From Sclerotinia nivalis (taxonomy: Eukaryota > Ascomycota > Leotiomycetes > Helotiales > Sclerotiniaceae), in the NCBI GenBank assembly GCA_029531795.1, contig JAPEIS010000014.1, positions 2,046,001 to 2,110,000 on the forward strand: a stretch of 64,000 nt of DNA, given 5' to 3'. A program made the translations under genes and the position numbers. This document shows, piece after piece, positions 1-12,568 of this stretch; the stretch's first letter is position 1; each line of letters opens with the position of its first letter. A model generated the notes under the pieces. That model was not told the DNA's origin, did no database searches, and saw nothing but the letters and a program-made list of their open reading frames with translations.

Positions 1-2963
1 CATCCTAATCTACTCCGATAATCCTATAAAACATAAAAAGCATATCCATCAAATAATTCAAAAATTAATAGATATTGGATTACAGATTGATATTAATAAA
101 TACAAGTTCGAAATTACAAAAACAAAGTATTTAAATCTTATTATTACAATTAAAGGCATCGAAATAGATTAAGAAAAGATCACAACTATTACATCTTGGG
201 AATTGTTTTTATATATAAAGGATTTACAACGATTTCTCGATTTCGCCAATTTCTATCAACATTTTATAAAAGATTTTTCAAAGATTTATCACTTTCTCAA
301 CAACCTCTTACAAAAGAATATTATATAGGATTGAACTACAGATCATACAAAGGCTTTTGATATCTTAAAAAGAGCTTTTACAATAGCGCCGGTTTTGGTA
401 TACTTTGATTACAAACGGAAAACTGTTTTGGAAACCGATGTTTCCGATTGAACTTCAAAAGGAATTCTCTCACAATACAATAATGATAACGTTTTGCATT
501 CAATCGCTTACTTTTCATCTAAGCATATAACAATGGAATACAATTATAAAATTTACAACAAAAAACTACTCGTTATTATCAAAACAATAAAAGAATAGCA
601 TCCAAAGTTTCAAAGCTTATAAAAGGAATTCGAGATTCTTATTAATCACAAGAACCTCGAATATTTTATAATTACAAAAGCTTTCAATCAACAACAAATA
701 TAATAATCTGAATTTCTGTCTCAATATAATTTCTGTATAATCTATCGACCAAAAAACAAAGCTATTCGACCAAATACATTAAATAGAAAACACGAAGATC
801 GATTATATCGCTCTGATTCAAATAATAAATATCTAAAAAATCGAAAATATATTATCCTCCCTCAAAATCATTTTGATAACAACCTTTATAAAGATTTGAT
901 TGGGTATATCAATTTGGCATTAATAAAAACAATAATACTACTTTATAATTAATTAATTGATATCTTAATTGATATAATGTATATTAAATCCGATATCGTA
1001 GATCAATTTATCTCTACTCTTAACAATCTATTGATAATTAAATAGCCAAAAGAATATTATAAAACCCTCCAGATCGTTATACAAGATTGTTCGGTTCAAA
1101 ATAATAGAATTTATTATCGGGATAAGATTTGGATTCTATCAAACGATAAACTCAAACTCCAAATTATCTATCAAATTCATTCTTCTAATTCTATCGATCA
1201 TTCTGATCGAATTAAAACGATCGATCTTGTTTCTTGTATATACTGGTGGCTTAATATACATTTGGAGATCGTATCTTACATAAAAATCTATGAACTTTAT
1301 ATTCGTACCAAATCATCCAAATCGACACCTCCCGGATTTCTGAAATCGCTGCCTATCCCTTTTCGTACATGGTCTGATATCTCAATCGACTATATTATAC
1401 CATTCCCGGATTACACTTGTTATAATTCTATTTATAAATATATTTTAATAGTAATCTATAAACTAACCAAAATAAAATATTTCATTAGTATATATATATT
1501 AATAACAGAGAAACTAATCGATACTTTTATCAATTGTATCTATATACTTCATAGACTTTCGAACAATATCATTTCCGATCGGAGAACATAGTTCGTATCA
1601 GGTTTCTGATCACAATTCTCGAAGCAATTGAGAGTTATCTTAAAACATTCTTCAGCTTTTTATCTTCAAATAGATAATCAGACTGAATATACTAATTCGG
1701 TTTTGAAATAATATTTACAAACTTTTGTTAACTATCATCAAAACGATTGATTGGATTGGCTACTTTTAGCCGAATTTATATCTAATAATTTGATCTCTGA
1801 AATAATTAATTACTTGCCTTTCTTCGTTAATTATAATTTTAATTTATACCTAGATATTGAATTTAATAAACCTTACCCACCAGATATAATTCTAATATAA
1901 AAATAGAAATTCTTTAAAGATAATAAAACTACAGATTATATAAAATATATCTTGAAGTAACTTTGTACTCTTGTACAACAAATAATTACTACTTATAAGG
2001 ATTATACTAACTATCATTATTCTAATTCATTTTGTTATACAACTGATCAGAAAGTCTTTATCAATATCAAGAATATAAAGACTTCGTATAAAGTAAAAAA
2101 GCTGAATGATAAATAAATCAACTCTTACAAAATTATCAAAGTTTATCCTTATACTTATTTTATTCAATTACCTGAGAACATTAAAATCTTCCTTGTTTTT
2201 CATTATTTTTTTTTACTTCCAGTTCATATTAATCCTTACTTTTCAATTCAAGTAACAATTAACAAATCAGAATCCCTAATTATACAGAACAGAATTTTGG
2301 AACAGGACAATAATAAAGATAAACCTATTCAAAAATAGATATTTGAAGAAATTCTAGATAATTATAATAAAGATAACTATCATTATTTGATCAAATAAAG
2401 ATATTATATACCAACTTGACAATCAATTAATAACTTAAAAAATAACGAGAAAATTCTTATCGAATATCATCGCTTTCATCCAAAAAAACCAGAACTATTA
2501 GCTTGGATTTTAAAGCACCCTGACACTACTATATTGCAATTGGAACTATAGAATTTGTAATCGAAGTCATACAGCGCAATTGCTACACCCACTCTACAAT
2601 AATCCACTCACACCAAAATTGTTTGTTTCGCTTAAAAATATATTATATATTATAACAATAAAGGATATAATATTATTAAAAAATATTATACATTTTTGTT
2701 TAGGGATTTAATTGAAAAAAGAGATCTATATTTTTTTTTTATTTTTTTTTATTTTTTAATATCTATTTAAGATCAAATGGGTTTCTTGAGGAAGGGATAC
2801 TATTACAGGTTTATTTCCCTTCACCTGCACGTGATCATATATACCTTAGGCACATATGTATACACTCACTTCTATATAGTCAGATCACCTCCTTGACCTT
2901 CTTCTCCTCCTCGTAGTACAACAATAGATCAAACCTACACATACCTTTTCCCTCGCCGTGATA
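1..2963 (+). mobile_element. Gypsy chromovirus A1, RIP-decayed, 5' end outside window
   Basis: This is the 3' two thirds of a Ty3/Gypsy element with a broken reading frame. The window opens just after the reverse-transcriptase active site, at a readable ILIYSDN. RNase H follows at about 390-620 (VYFDYKRK and a readable TD near the catalytic site). The integrase zinc-binding region lies near 1100-1260, and part of the core (SIDYIIPFPDYT) is at about 1370-1420. A C-terminal chromodomain is at about 2330-2500 (FEEILDNY, then EYHRFHPKKP). A purine tract (GAGGAAGGGA) precedes the 3' LTR. Stops are frequent and TA-rich codons replace C/G ones, as expected from RIP. Its LTR ends exactly where copy A2 is interrupted, so I infer that A1 inserted into A2. 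Confidence 0.85.
2801..2963 (+). repeat. 3' LTR of Gypsy A1 (163 bp)
   Basis: The 163-bp block starts TATTACAGG and ends CGCCGTGATA. It is repeated at 7836-7998 (inverted) and 12406-12568, always 163 bp long. The termini fit an original TGTCAC...GTGACA that has suffered C-to-T and G-to-A changes. It directly follows a polypurine tract. The next base, 2964, is already integrase sequence of copy A2 on the other strand. Confidence 0.85.
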
Positions 2964-5900
2964 GCCATCAATATATACAAAAGACAAGATCGATCGTTTT
3001 AATTCGATTAAGATAGCTAACAGGATCAAAAGAATGAATTCGATAAATAATTTGAAGTTTGAGTTTATTGTTTGATAGAATCCAAATCTTATCCCGATAA
3101 TAAATTCTATTATTTTGGATTGAACAATCTTGTATAACAATCCAGAGGGTTTTATAATATTCTTTTAATCATTTAGTCACCAATAGATTGTTAAAAGTAG
3201 AAATAAATTGATCTGCGATATCGAATCTAGTATACACTGTATCGATTAAAGCATCAATTGGTTGATTATAAAGTAATACTATTATCTCCATTAATACCAA
3301 ATTGATATATTCAATCAAATCCTTATAAAAATCATCGTCAAAATAGTTTTGAGGAAAAACAACACATTCTCGATTCTTTAGATGTTCATCATTTGGATCA
3401 GAGCGATACAGCCGATCTTCGTGTTTTCTATTTAGTGCGTTTGATCGAATAACTTTGTTTCCTGATCAATAGACTATACAGAAATTATATTGAAACAGAA
3501 ATTCAAACCATCGCACTTACCATTAATTGAGAGCTTTTGTAATTATAAAATATTCGAAGTTCTTGTGATCAATGAGAATCTCGAATTCCTCTTGTAAATC
3601 TTAAAGCTTTGAGCATCATTCTTCTATTGCCTTGATAATAGCAAATAGTTCTTTATCGTAAATCTTATAATTGTATTTCGCTATTGTATACTTAGATGAA
3701 AAATAAACGATTAAACACAAAATATTATCATTATCGTATTGCAAAAGAACTCCTCCTAAAGCCCAATCGGAAGCATCGATTTCCAAAACAGTTTTCCGTC
3801 TATAATCAAAGTATACCAAAACCGACGTTATTATAAAAGCTCTTTTTAAAACATCAAAAGTCTTTGTATAATCTGCGGTCCAATCCTATATAATATTCTT
3901 CCATAAAAGATCGTTGAGAGAATAACAAATCTTTGAAAAATCTTTTATAAAACATCGATAGAAATTAACAAAACCAAAAAATCGTTATAAATCCTTTATA
4001 CATAAAAGCAATTCCCAAGATGTAATAATTGTAATCTTTTCTTGATCCATTTCGATACCTTCAATTGTAATGATAAAACCCAAATACTTTGTCTTTGTAG
4101 TTTCGAATTTGCATTTGTTAATATCAATCTGTAATCCAATATCCATTAACTTTTGAACTATTTAACAAACATACTCTTTATACTCTACAGAATTATCGGA
4201 ATAGATTAGAATATTATCGAGATATACAATGCAATACTTGTCCAACTCGTCGAAAAGCATATGATTGATATAATATTGGAATGATGTAAGCATATTGCAA
4301 AGACTGAAAAGTATAACCAAAGATTCAAAAAGACCAAAACGAGTAATGAATACAGTTTTCCATCCATCCCTTTCGACGATTCGTAATTTGTTGAACACTG
4401 CAATGATATCAAACTTGATGTAAATTTTTGTATTGCAAAGAACATCCAATGTTTCATAAACGATAAATAATGAATAACGATTCTTTATAATAACGTTATT
4501 TAGTTCTCGATAATCTTGACAAATACGGACCCCCCCTTCCGGTTTGGCAGTCAATAACAAAGGAGAAACATATCGCAATCTCGATTCCCGAATGAACCCC
4601 TTAGAAAGATTATCATCAAATCATTTATACATTATTATTAATTCCATTAACAATAAAAAGCGGTTTTTGAAATAAAATAACTCTTTACCAAATATCAACT
4701 CAATTTTGTAATCCTAGATTCGATAAAGCAGTAACTTATCTACATAATATAGAAGGAAGATAAAAAGTTTATCTTATAATTATATAAAAAGCCTTTATTG
4801 TATTTGATTATCATTAAAGAAAGATTTGCCAATTAAAAATTTATCAACATCAGTTTTAGAGATTTTTCGCAAATGAAACAGCTTATAACAATCGTATATA
4901 AAATCATAAAGTTACAATAAGGTTCTAAAAAGCATCTCTATTATATTGCCTTGCTCTTGTAAAATCGATCGAAAATCTCTTTCTGTAAGTGTCGAGAACA
5001 ATATAACTTATCGCAAATAATCTTGCTCAATAGTTTTCTGTATAGCATTTAATTTATTCTATATCAATCGGATAGCCTGAATGTTATCTTGTTAACAAAA
5101 CGAAACAAAGCTAGAAACTTGTAATCAATGAATATCATTTATATTTGGATTTGTATCTTTGTAAATAGGTATAAGGAGTTCCTCAACAGAAAACAAAGGC
5201 AAACGGTTTTTTGGATTATGAATAGGTCGATGCCGATTTGTAATCTTTAAGATCGATTTTGGATACGAACAATTGGGAATCATCTGTATTTGATTATTTG
5301 GTTCTCTATAGTGTTTTGTTTGATAATGATTTATACCAAGTGTTAGATCTTATTGAAATTCGAAATCAATAGAAAAATCGTCAGATTGTGATATATAATC
5401 TTTGTTTGATATCTTTTCAATAGAAGGTTTTTTATAAGAAGTTCTTTTAAAAGTAGAAAGTATTTGAATAGATGAATAATCGATATCATCTTTTAGACAA
5501 TCTTCGATATATAGAAAGCGGTATTTATAAACTGTATATTTAGTTTTTATATTAGGATCGATAAGGAATTTATTTAAAGGTTTGATAATATCAATGATCT
5601 ATTGTGGAGTAATTTTTGCTAGATCCTTTTGTTCCTTGGTCGAAGATAGGATTGTTGGTGTAATAACTAGTTCTGAATTATAATATGCCAAGTAATTGGA
5701 AGTGTAGTAATTTGAAGAGAATATTAAACTCATCTTCGTTTAGTTGATAATAGAATTGTAGTGTTGTAATTATAGTAAGTTAAAGATTAATAGTATCTTT
5801 GATGAAAGTTGGATGATGTAAAAAAATCAATATTCATAATGATCCCTTATAGCGATTTCCATTACAAAATATTTTGTAATTCTGTTGGTGATTTTTCTAT

Positions 5901-7599
5901 TGGCAAATCGGAGTTCGCGAGGGTGAGGTAAAAGTTGTATTTCAATATTGTATTTGAAAGCAAAAGAACGATCAGTAAAAGCTTCTTCAAAGTATTCATT
6001 ATCAATAAGATTTATAATAGTAAAGGGATTTTCATATATAGGGAATATAGTAATTTTAACAAATAGAGATTTGTTATTTATAAAATTGAATTGCAATAGT
6101 TTATATTTATCTATTTTTCGATTTACTGTTTTGCCTTTAGTATTCCTTTATGAGCGATTTTTTGTAGAGGTTAATCTTTTCTTTGTTCGGGATTTTCCTT
6201 GACTGAATTGGGTATAGAGATAATCTCCTTTAGCTCGATATAGCCTTGTTATTGTATCTGATTCAGGTGCTGTTGATTTTGTATTCAATTACCAGTATAT
6301 CCTTTTCGAAATCCATTGCGATTATTATTAAACCTATTAGTATTTCGAAAAACCGGAACGGCAGTGTATTAATCGGGGGCTGGATTAGTTGAGGCAATGG
6401 TATTGTGGTTGGAAAAGATATTAACAAAAGTTTGTTTGCTAGGAAGAAGATTATTATTGATATTATAAATAGTATGATAATCAATTTGAAGATAATCGAT
6501 CCTATTACAATAATTGTAAGAAACTGTAGGATTAAATTTCTTTTTCTTATTTTGCGGATCCTTTTTCTATTATCTTTTTTGTTTCATTGTATCAAGGTCT
6601 ATAGGATTATTATCAACAATAGATGCTTTACCAGAATTTTTGTTATAATATTTAGTATCACAAAGATTCTGATTCCAAGTAGAGAATTTCTTTTGCCAAT
6701 TATCAACATCATCAATCGTGTAGGGGTTCGAGTTACCAATGATTAAAGTTCGAAGGGGGGCTGTAATCTTTTGTTTTATCGTGTTAACAATCTCGTGATC
6801 AGATTTGTGACAAAAGTTAGTAAGATGAGATAATGTAGAGAAAAAAACCGAAAAGGATTCCTTTGGATCTATAGAAAGTTTGTCGAATTTGAACGAGGCT
6901 TTTCTTTCGATATCCATGGAGATATATAATTTATCCAATTTAACCAAAAATGAAACAACAGAATCGAAACAAGTGGAATCGTTAACGAATCTAGTAATAT
7001 CCGTAATATACTTTTATCGTATTTAATCATTGAAAAGATTAATAATATAACTAATCTTCTTTTATTCGAAAGCAAAAAGTTGTGAATCGACCATCCAACA
7101 GAGTTGCAAATCCAACTTCCAGGATTGATAATCCTCTTATCGGACGAGAATATTAGATCTTTCGCTTTTAAAAACGGACAAGTCTTTCTGAGTTTGGTAA
7201 GGAGTAGTCGGTTTCTGATTAGTAGCAATACCACCAGCATCCAATTAAGCTTGCTTGCCAGCTAGAATGCGAAGAAGCTCAACGTTTTCCGCTTTGAATT
7301 CCTTGATCTTATTTGTTTGAGTAGCGATATAGATAGCTTGAATAGTAAAACAATCTTCGATGATAAAGAAAACATAATTCAGGTAAACAATTTGTTCATT
7401 AGAATCAACAACAAGGTTTGGCATCATTAGAGTATCCAATTCTGCTAGGATTTGTATAATAGTAAACTATTGGCTGAAGATTCGTTGGATTTCGATACAA
7501 ATTCCTTCGATAAAAGTAGAAATCGTATTATTAGCGGGTGTAGAATTAGAAGTTATTGTAAAAAGAATTATGATTATACAAAGTAATCGATAGGGAATT

Positions 7600-7760
7600 T
7601 GCGATTGCATAAAGCAATCAAAAACAGATACAAAAGCCTACAAATAAATATGATCGTACAAAAGCAATCAGGGATCAGAAACTACACAAAAACAGATAAG
7701 AAACGCGATCACACAAAAGCAAGCGAGTTACAACAGTACAAAAGCAATCGAAAATAGATA
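7600..7760. repeat. Short repeats in the leader of Gypsy A2
   Basis: Imperfect units containing ACAAAAGCAATC occur at about 7612, 7660, 7713 and 7740, with ACAGATA spacers, between the 5' LTR and gag. No coding role is seen. Confidence 0.6.
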
Positions 7761-7835
7761 CAGAAGTCTGCAGATGATTTGGTAAGGCTAGATCACTTTG
7801 TAAAATGATGGAGCCTTTGAAAGGGTAGTACAAAC

Positions 7836-7998
7836 TATTATGGTGAGGGAAAAGGTATGTGTAGGTTTGATTTATTGTTGTACTACGAGGAGGAGAAGAA
7901 GATCAAGGAGGTGACCTGACTATATAGAAGTGAGTGTATGCATGTGTGCCTAAGGCACACATGATCACGTGCAGATGAAGGGAGATGAACCCGTAACA
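7836..7998 (-). repeat. 5' LTR of Gypsy A2 (163 bp)
   Basis: On the minus strand this starts TGTTACGGGTTC and ends CACCATAATA, 163 bp long. It keeps more G and C than the other two family-A LTRs, for example the palindromic GTGTGCCTTAGGCACAC. Outside it, base 7999 is internal sequence of copy A3, so the LTR edge marks an insertion point. ATCCA (7999-8003) is the predicted target duplication. Confidence 0.85.
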
Positions 7999-10900
7999 AT
8001 CCAGAAGATAATACCGACTCTTTATTTATTCAAATGCCTTCTATTCTTAAAGGAGCTCCTTATAAAAAACCTTCTATCGAAAAGATACTAGATAAAAATT
8101 ATATATTATAATCTGACGATTCTTTTGTTAACTTCGAATTTCAATAAGGTCTGACATCTGATATAAATTATTATCGAATAAAGTACTGCAAAGAATCAAA
8201 TAATTAAATATAGATGATTTCCAATTATCTATATCCAAAATCGATTTTGAAGATTACAAATCGATATCGTCCTATTTATAATCCAAAAAACTATTTGCTT
8301 TTGTTTTTTATTGAAGAACTCTTTATACCCATCTACAAGAATACAAATTCAAATATAAATGATATTCATTAATTGTAAGTTTCTAGCTTTATCTCGTTCT
8401 ACCAACAAGATAACGTTTGGATTATCCGATTGATATAGAATGAATTGAATATTATATAAAAAACTATTGAACAAAATCATTTGTAATAAACTATATTGTT
8501 TTTGATATTTATAGAAAAGGATTTTCGATCGATTTTATAAAAATAAGATAATATAATAGAAATACTCTTTAAAACTCTACTATAACTTTATAATTTTGTA
8601 TACGATTGCTATAAATCGCTTTATCTACAGAAGATCTTTGAAATTGATATAGATAAATTTTTAACTAGCAAACCTTTCCTTAATAACAATCAAATACAAT
8701 AAAGGCTTTCTATATAATTATAAAATAAACTTCCCGCTTTTCTTCTATATTATATAGATAAATTGTTAAGATCACATAGGCAAAGAATCAATTAGTCGTA
8801 AAACCGTAGCCCAAACTTTTCATTACCCTTTCTAATTATGAATAAACTATTACTTTTAAGTTCAATCAATAAAGAGATATCAGAACGCCTATAGTTCGCC
8901 ACCATTCCTGTCCTTTCATAAGCAATACAAAGAAGCTTGTTTACTAAACATTCCAAACTGATCGATGACGTTCCTACGCTGATGATTCGAAATGAGAACG
9001 CCTCCGTTTAGGTTTCTTGTTTTGACGAAACTGTTGCGTGATCGTAACATAAATTATCGTTTCGTTGAATCTAGAACCATAAGATTGAGTTGATACCTAA
9101 TAAAGAATCATCTTACTTCAAAAACCGCCTTTTATCGTTAATGGAATTGGTGATGATATATAAATGATTCGATGATAATTTCTCTAAAGGGTTTATTCGG
9201 GAATCGAAATCGCAGTGTGCTTTTCCTTTGCTATTGGCTACCAAATTTAAAGGGAAGATCCGTATTTATCAAAACTATCGAGAACTCAATAATATTATTA
9301 TAAAGAATCGCTATTTATTATCTATTGTTTACAAAATACTAAATATTCTTTGCAATACAAAAATTTATATCAAACTTGATATCATTATAATGTTTAACAA
9401 ATTGTAAATCGTTGAAAGGGATAAATAGAAAACTATATTCATTACTTGTTTTGGTTTTTTTGAATCTTTAATTATACCTTTCGGTTTTTGCAATATATTT
9501 ACATTATTCCAATATTATATTAATTATACGCTTTTCGACGAATTAAACAAATATTATACTACATATCTCGATAACATTTTAATCTACTCTGATAATCCTA
9601 TAGAATATAAAAAGTATATTCGTTAAATAATTCAAAAGCTAATAGATATTGAATTATAGATTGATATTAACAAATACGAATTCGAAATTACGAAAACAAA
9701 GTATCTGGATTTTATTATTATAATCGAAGGTATCGAAATAGATTAAGAAAAGGTTACAATTATTATATTTTGGGAGTTGTTTTTATATATAAAGGATTTA
9801 CAACGATTTTTTAACTTTGTCAATTTCTATTGATATTTTATAAAAGATTTTTCAAAGATTTGTTGTTTTTTCAACGATCTCTTGTAAAAGAACATTATAT
9901 AAGATTGAACTATAGATTATACAAAAGCTTTTGATATTTTAAAAAGGGCTTTCATAATAATACCGGTTTTGATATACTTCGATTACAAACGGAAAACTGT
10001 TTTGGAAATCGATACTTTCGATTGGATCTCAGAAAGAATCCTCTTGCAATACGATAATGATAATATTTTGTATTTGATTGTTTATTTTTCATTTAAGTAT
10101 ATAATAGTGGAATACAATTATAAGATCTATAATAAGGAACTATTCGTTATTATTAAGACAATAGAAAAATAATATCTAAAGTTTTAGGATTTATAAAAGG
10201 AATTTGAAATTTTTATTGATTTCAAAAACCTTGAGTATTTTATAACTACAAAAATTCTCAATTAATAGTAAATATAATGGTCCGAATTTCTATCTCAATA
10301 TAATTTCTGTATAATCTATCGACCAGGAAACAAGATTATTCGATTAAATATATTAAATAGAAAACACGAAGATCGATTGTATCGCTTTGATTTAAACAAT
10401 AAATGTTTAAAGAATCGAGAATATATTATCCTTTTCTAGAATCGTTTTGATATCGATCTTTATAAGAATTTGATTGAATATATCAATTTAACATCGATGA
10501 AAACAATAATACTATTTTACAATCAATTAATTGATGTTTTAATCGATATAGTATATACTAAATCCGATATTGTAGATCAATTTATCTCTGTTTTTAATAA
10601 TCTATCGATAACTAAATGGCTAAAGAAGTATTGTAAGATTCTTTAGATTATTATACAGGATTGTTCGATTCAAAATAATAGAATTTACTATCAAGATAAA
10701 TTTTAAGTTCTATCAAACGATAAACTCAAGTTTCAAATTATCTATCGGATTCATTCTGCTGATCCTATCGGCTATTCTAATTGAATTAAAACGATCGATC
10801 TTGTTTTTCGTATATATTGATAGCTTAATATATATTTGGAAATCGTATCCTATATAAAGGCCTACGAACTTTGTATTTGTACTAAATCGTCTAAATCGAT

Positions 10901-12568
10901 ACCTTCCGGATTTTTGAAACTATTATCTATTTCTTTTTGTATATAATCTGATATCTCAATCGATTATATTATATTGTTCCCAAACTATATTTACTATAAT
11001 TCTATTTATAAATATATCTTGATAATAATCTATAGGTTAATCAAAATAAGATATTTCATCAATATATATATATTAACAATAAAAGAACTAATCAATACTT
11101 TCATCAATTGTATTTATATATTTCATAAGCTTTCGGATAATATCATTTCCGATTAGAGAATACAATTCGTATTAGAATTCTAATTACAACTTTCGGAACG
11201 GTTGGGAATTATCTTAAAATACTTTTTAGCTTTTTATTTTCAAACAGATGGTCAGATCGAGTGTATTAATTCAGTTCTGAAATAGTATTTACAAGCTTTT
11301 ATTAATTATCATCAAAACGATTGATTGGATTGATTACTTTTAGCTGAATTTGCATTTAATAATATGATTTCTGAAATGATTAATTATTTGTCCTTTTTCA
11401 TCAATTATAGTTTTAATCTATATTTAGATATTGAACTTAATAAACCTTACTTGCCGGATATAACTCTAATACAAAAATAGAAATTCTTTAAAAGAAATCG
11501 GATTGCAAATCATATAAAACATATCTTAAAACAACTTTGCGTTTTTATACAATAGATAATTGCTATTTATAAAGACTATACTAATCATCATTGCTTTGAT
11601 TCATTTCGCTATATAATCGATCAGAAAGTCTATATTAATACCAAAACTATAAAGATTTTGTATAAAGCAAAGAAATTAGATAATAAATGAATCGATTTTT
11701 ACAAAATTATTAAGATTTATCTTTGTATTTATTTTATTCAATTACTTAAGAATATTAAAATCTTCTCTATTTTCTATTATTCTTTTTTACTTTCAGTTTA
11801 TATTAATCCTTATTTTCTGATTCAAACAATAATTAACGAATCAGAATCTCTAACTATATAGGATAGAGTTTTGGAATAGAACAATAATAAGAATGAGTTT
11901 ATTCAAAAATAGATATTTGAAAGAGTTCTAGATAATCACGATAAGGATAACCATTATTATTTGATCAAATAGAAATATTATATATCAATTTGGCAATCGG
12001 TTAATGATTTAAAGAATAACAAAAAAGTTCTTATCGAATATTATCATTTTCATCCAAAAAAGTTAAGACCATCAGTTTGGATCCTAAAGTACCTCGATGC
12101 TGCTATATTGAAATCAGAACCATAGAATTTGCAATCAAAATCATATAGTGTGATTGCTACATTTATTCTACAAAGATCTATTTGCACCAAGATTATTCGT
12201 TTTGTTTAAAGGTATATTATATATTATTGTAATTGGAAATATAGCGTTTAGATTATCATACATTGAAAGATATAACATCATTAAAGAATACTATATGTTT
12301 TTGTTCAGAAATCTAATTAAGGAAAGGGATCTATATTTTTTCTTTATTTTTCTTTATTTTTTAACGCTTATTTGAGATCAAATGAGTTTCTTAAGAAAGG
12401 GATACTATTACAGATTCATCTCTTTTCACCTGTATATAATCATATATACCTTAAGTATACATATATATACTCATTTCTATATAGTCAGATCACCTCCTTG
12501 ATCTTCTTTCTCTCCTCGTAGTACAATTATAGATCAACTCTACATATATCTTTTCCCTCACCGTGATA
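7999..12568 (+). mobile_element. Gypsy chromovirus A3, RIP-decayed, 5' part displaced
   Basis: The third copy of family A is on the plus strand. It begins at 7999 in the protease/RT linker, aligning directly with the reverse complement of about 5340-5500 in A2. RT follows (active site YLDN at 9564-9575), then RNase H (9969-10172, VLEIDTFDW), integrase (about 10750-11400), chromodomain (about 11930-12070) and the 3' LTR (12406-12568). The reading frame is shattered by RIP-type changes. LTR, gag and protease are absent because A2 sits in it; they should lie to the left of the window. Confidence 0.85.
12406..12568 (+). repeat. 3' LTR of Gypsy A3 (163 bp)
   Basis: This starts TATTACAGA and ends CACCGTGATA, preceded by the purine tract TTAAGAAAGGGATAC. 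It is the same length as the A1 and A2 LTRs. Base 12569 is minus-strand Copia sequence, which indicates that A3 inserted into the Copia element. Confidence 0.85.

Larger units (their letters stand above)
2964..7998 (-). mobile_element. Gypsy chromovirus A2, RIP-decayed, 3' end cut by A1
   Basis: A second copy of family A lies on the minus strand. Reading from its 5' LTR (7998-7836), a leader with short repeats is followed by gag-like ORFs (about 7560-6500). A retropepsin relic comes next at 6096-5827, where the active-site region reads LIDNE in place of LIDSG. Reverse transcriptase is at about 4700-4160 (KPEGGVRICQDYRELN, then YLDN instead of YLDD at 4213-4224), and RNase H at 3819-3616 (EIDASDWALGG). 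The copy stops abruptly at 2964 inside the integrase zinc-binding region. The missing part is expected left of A1, outside the window. Frames are broken by many stops, so it is not functional. Confidence 0.85.
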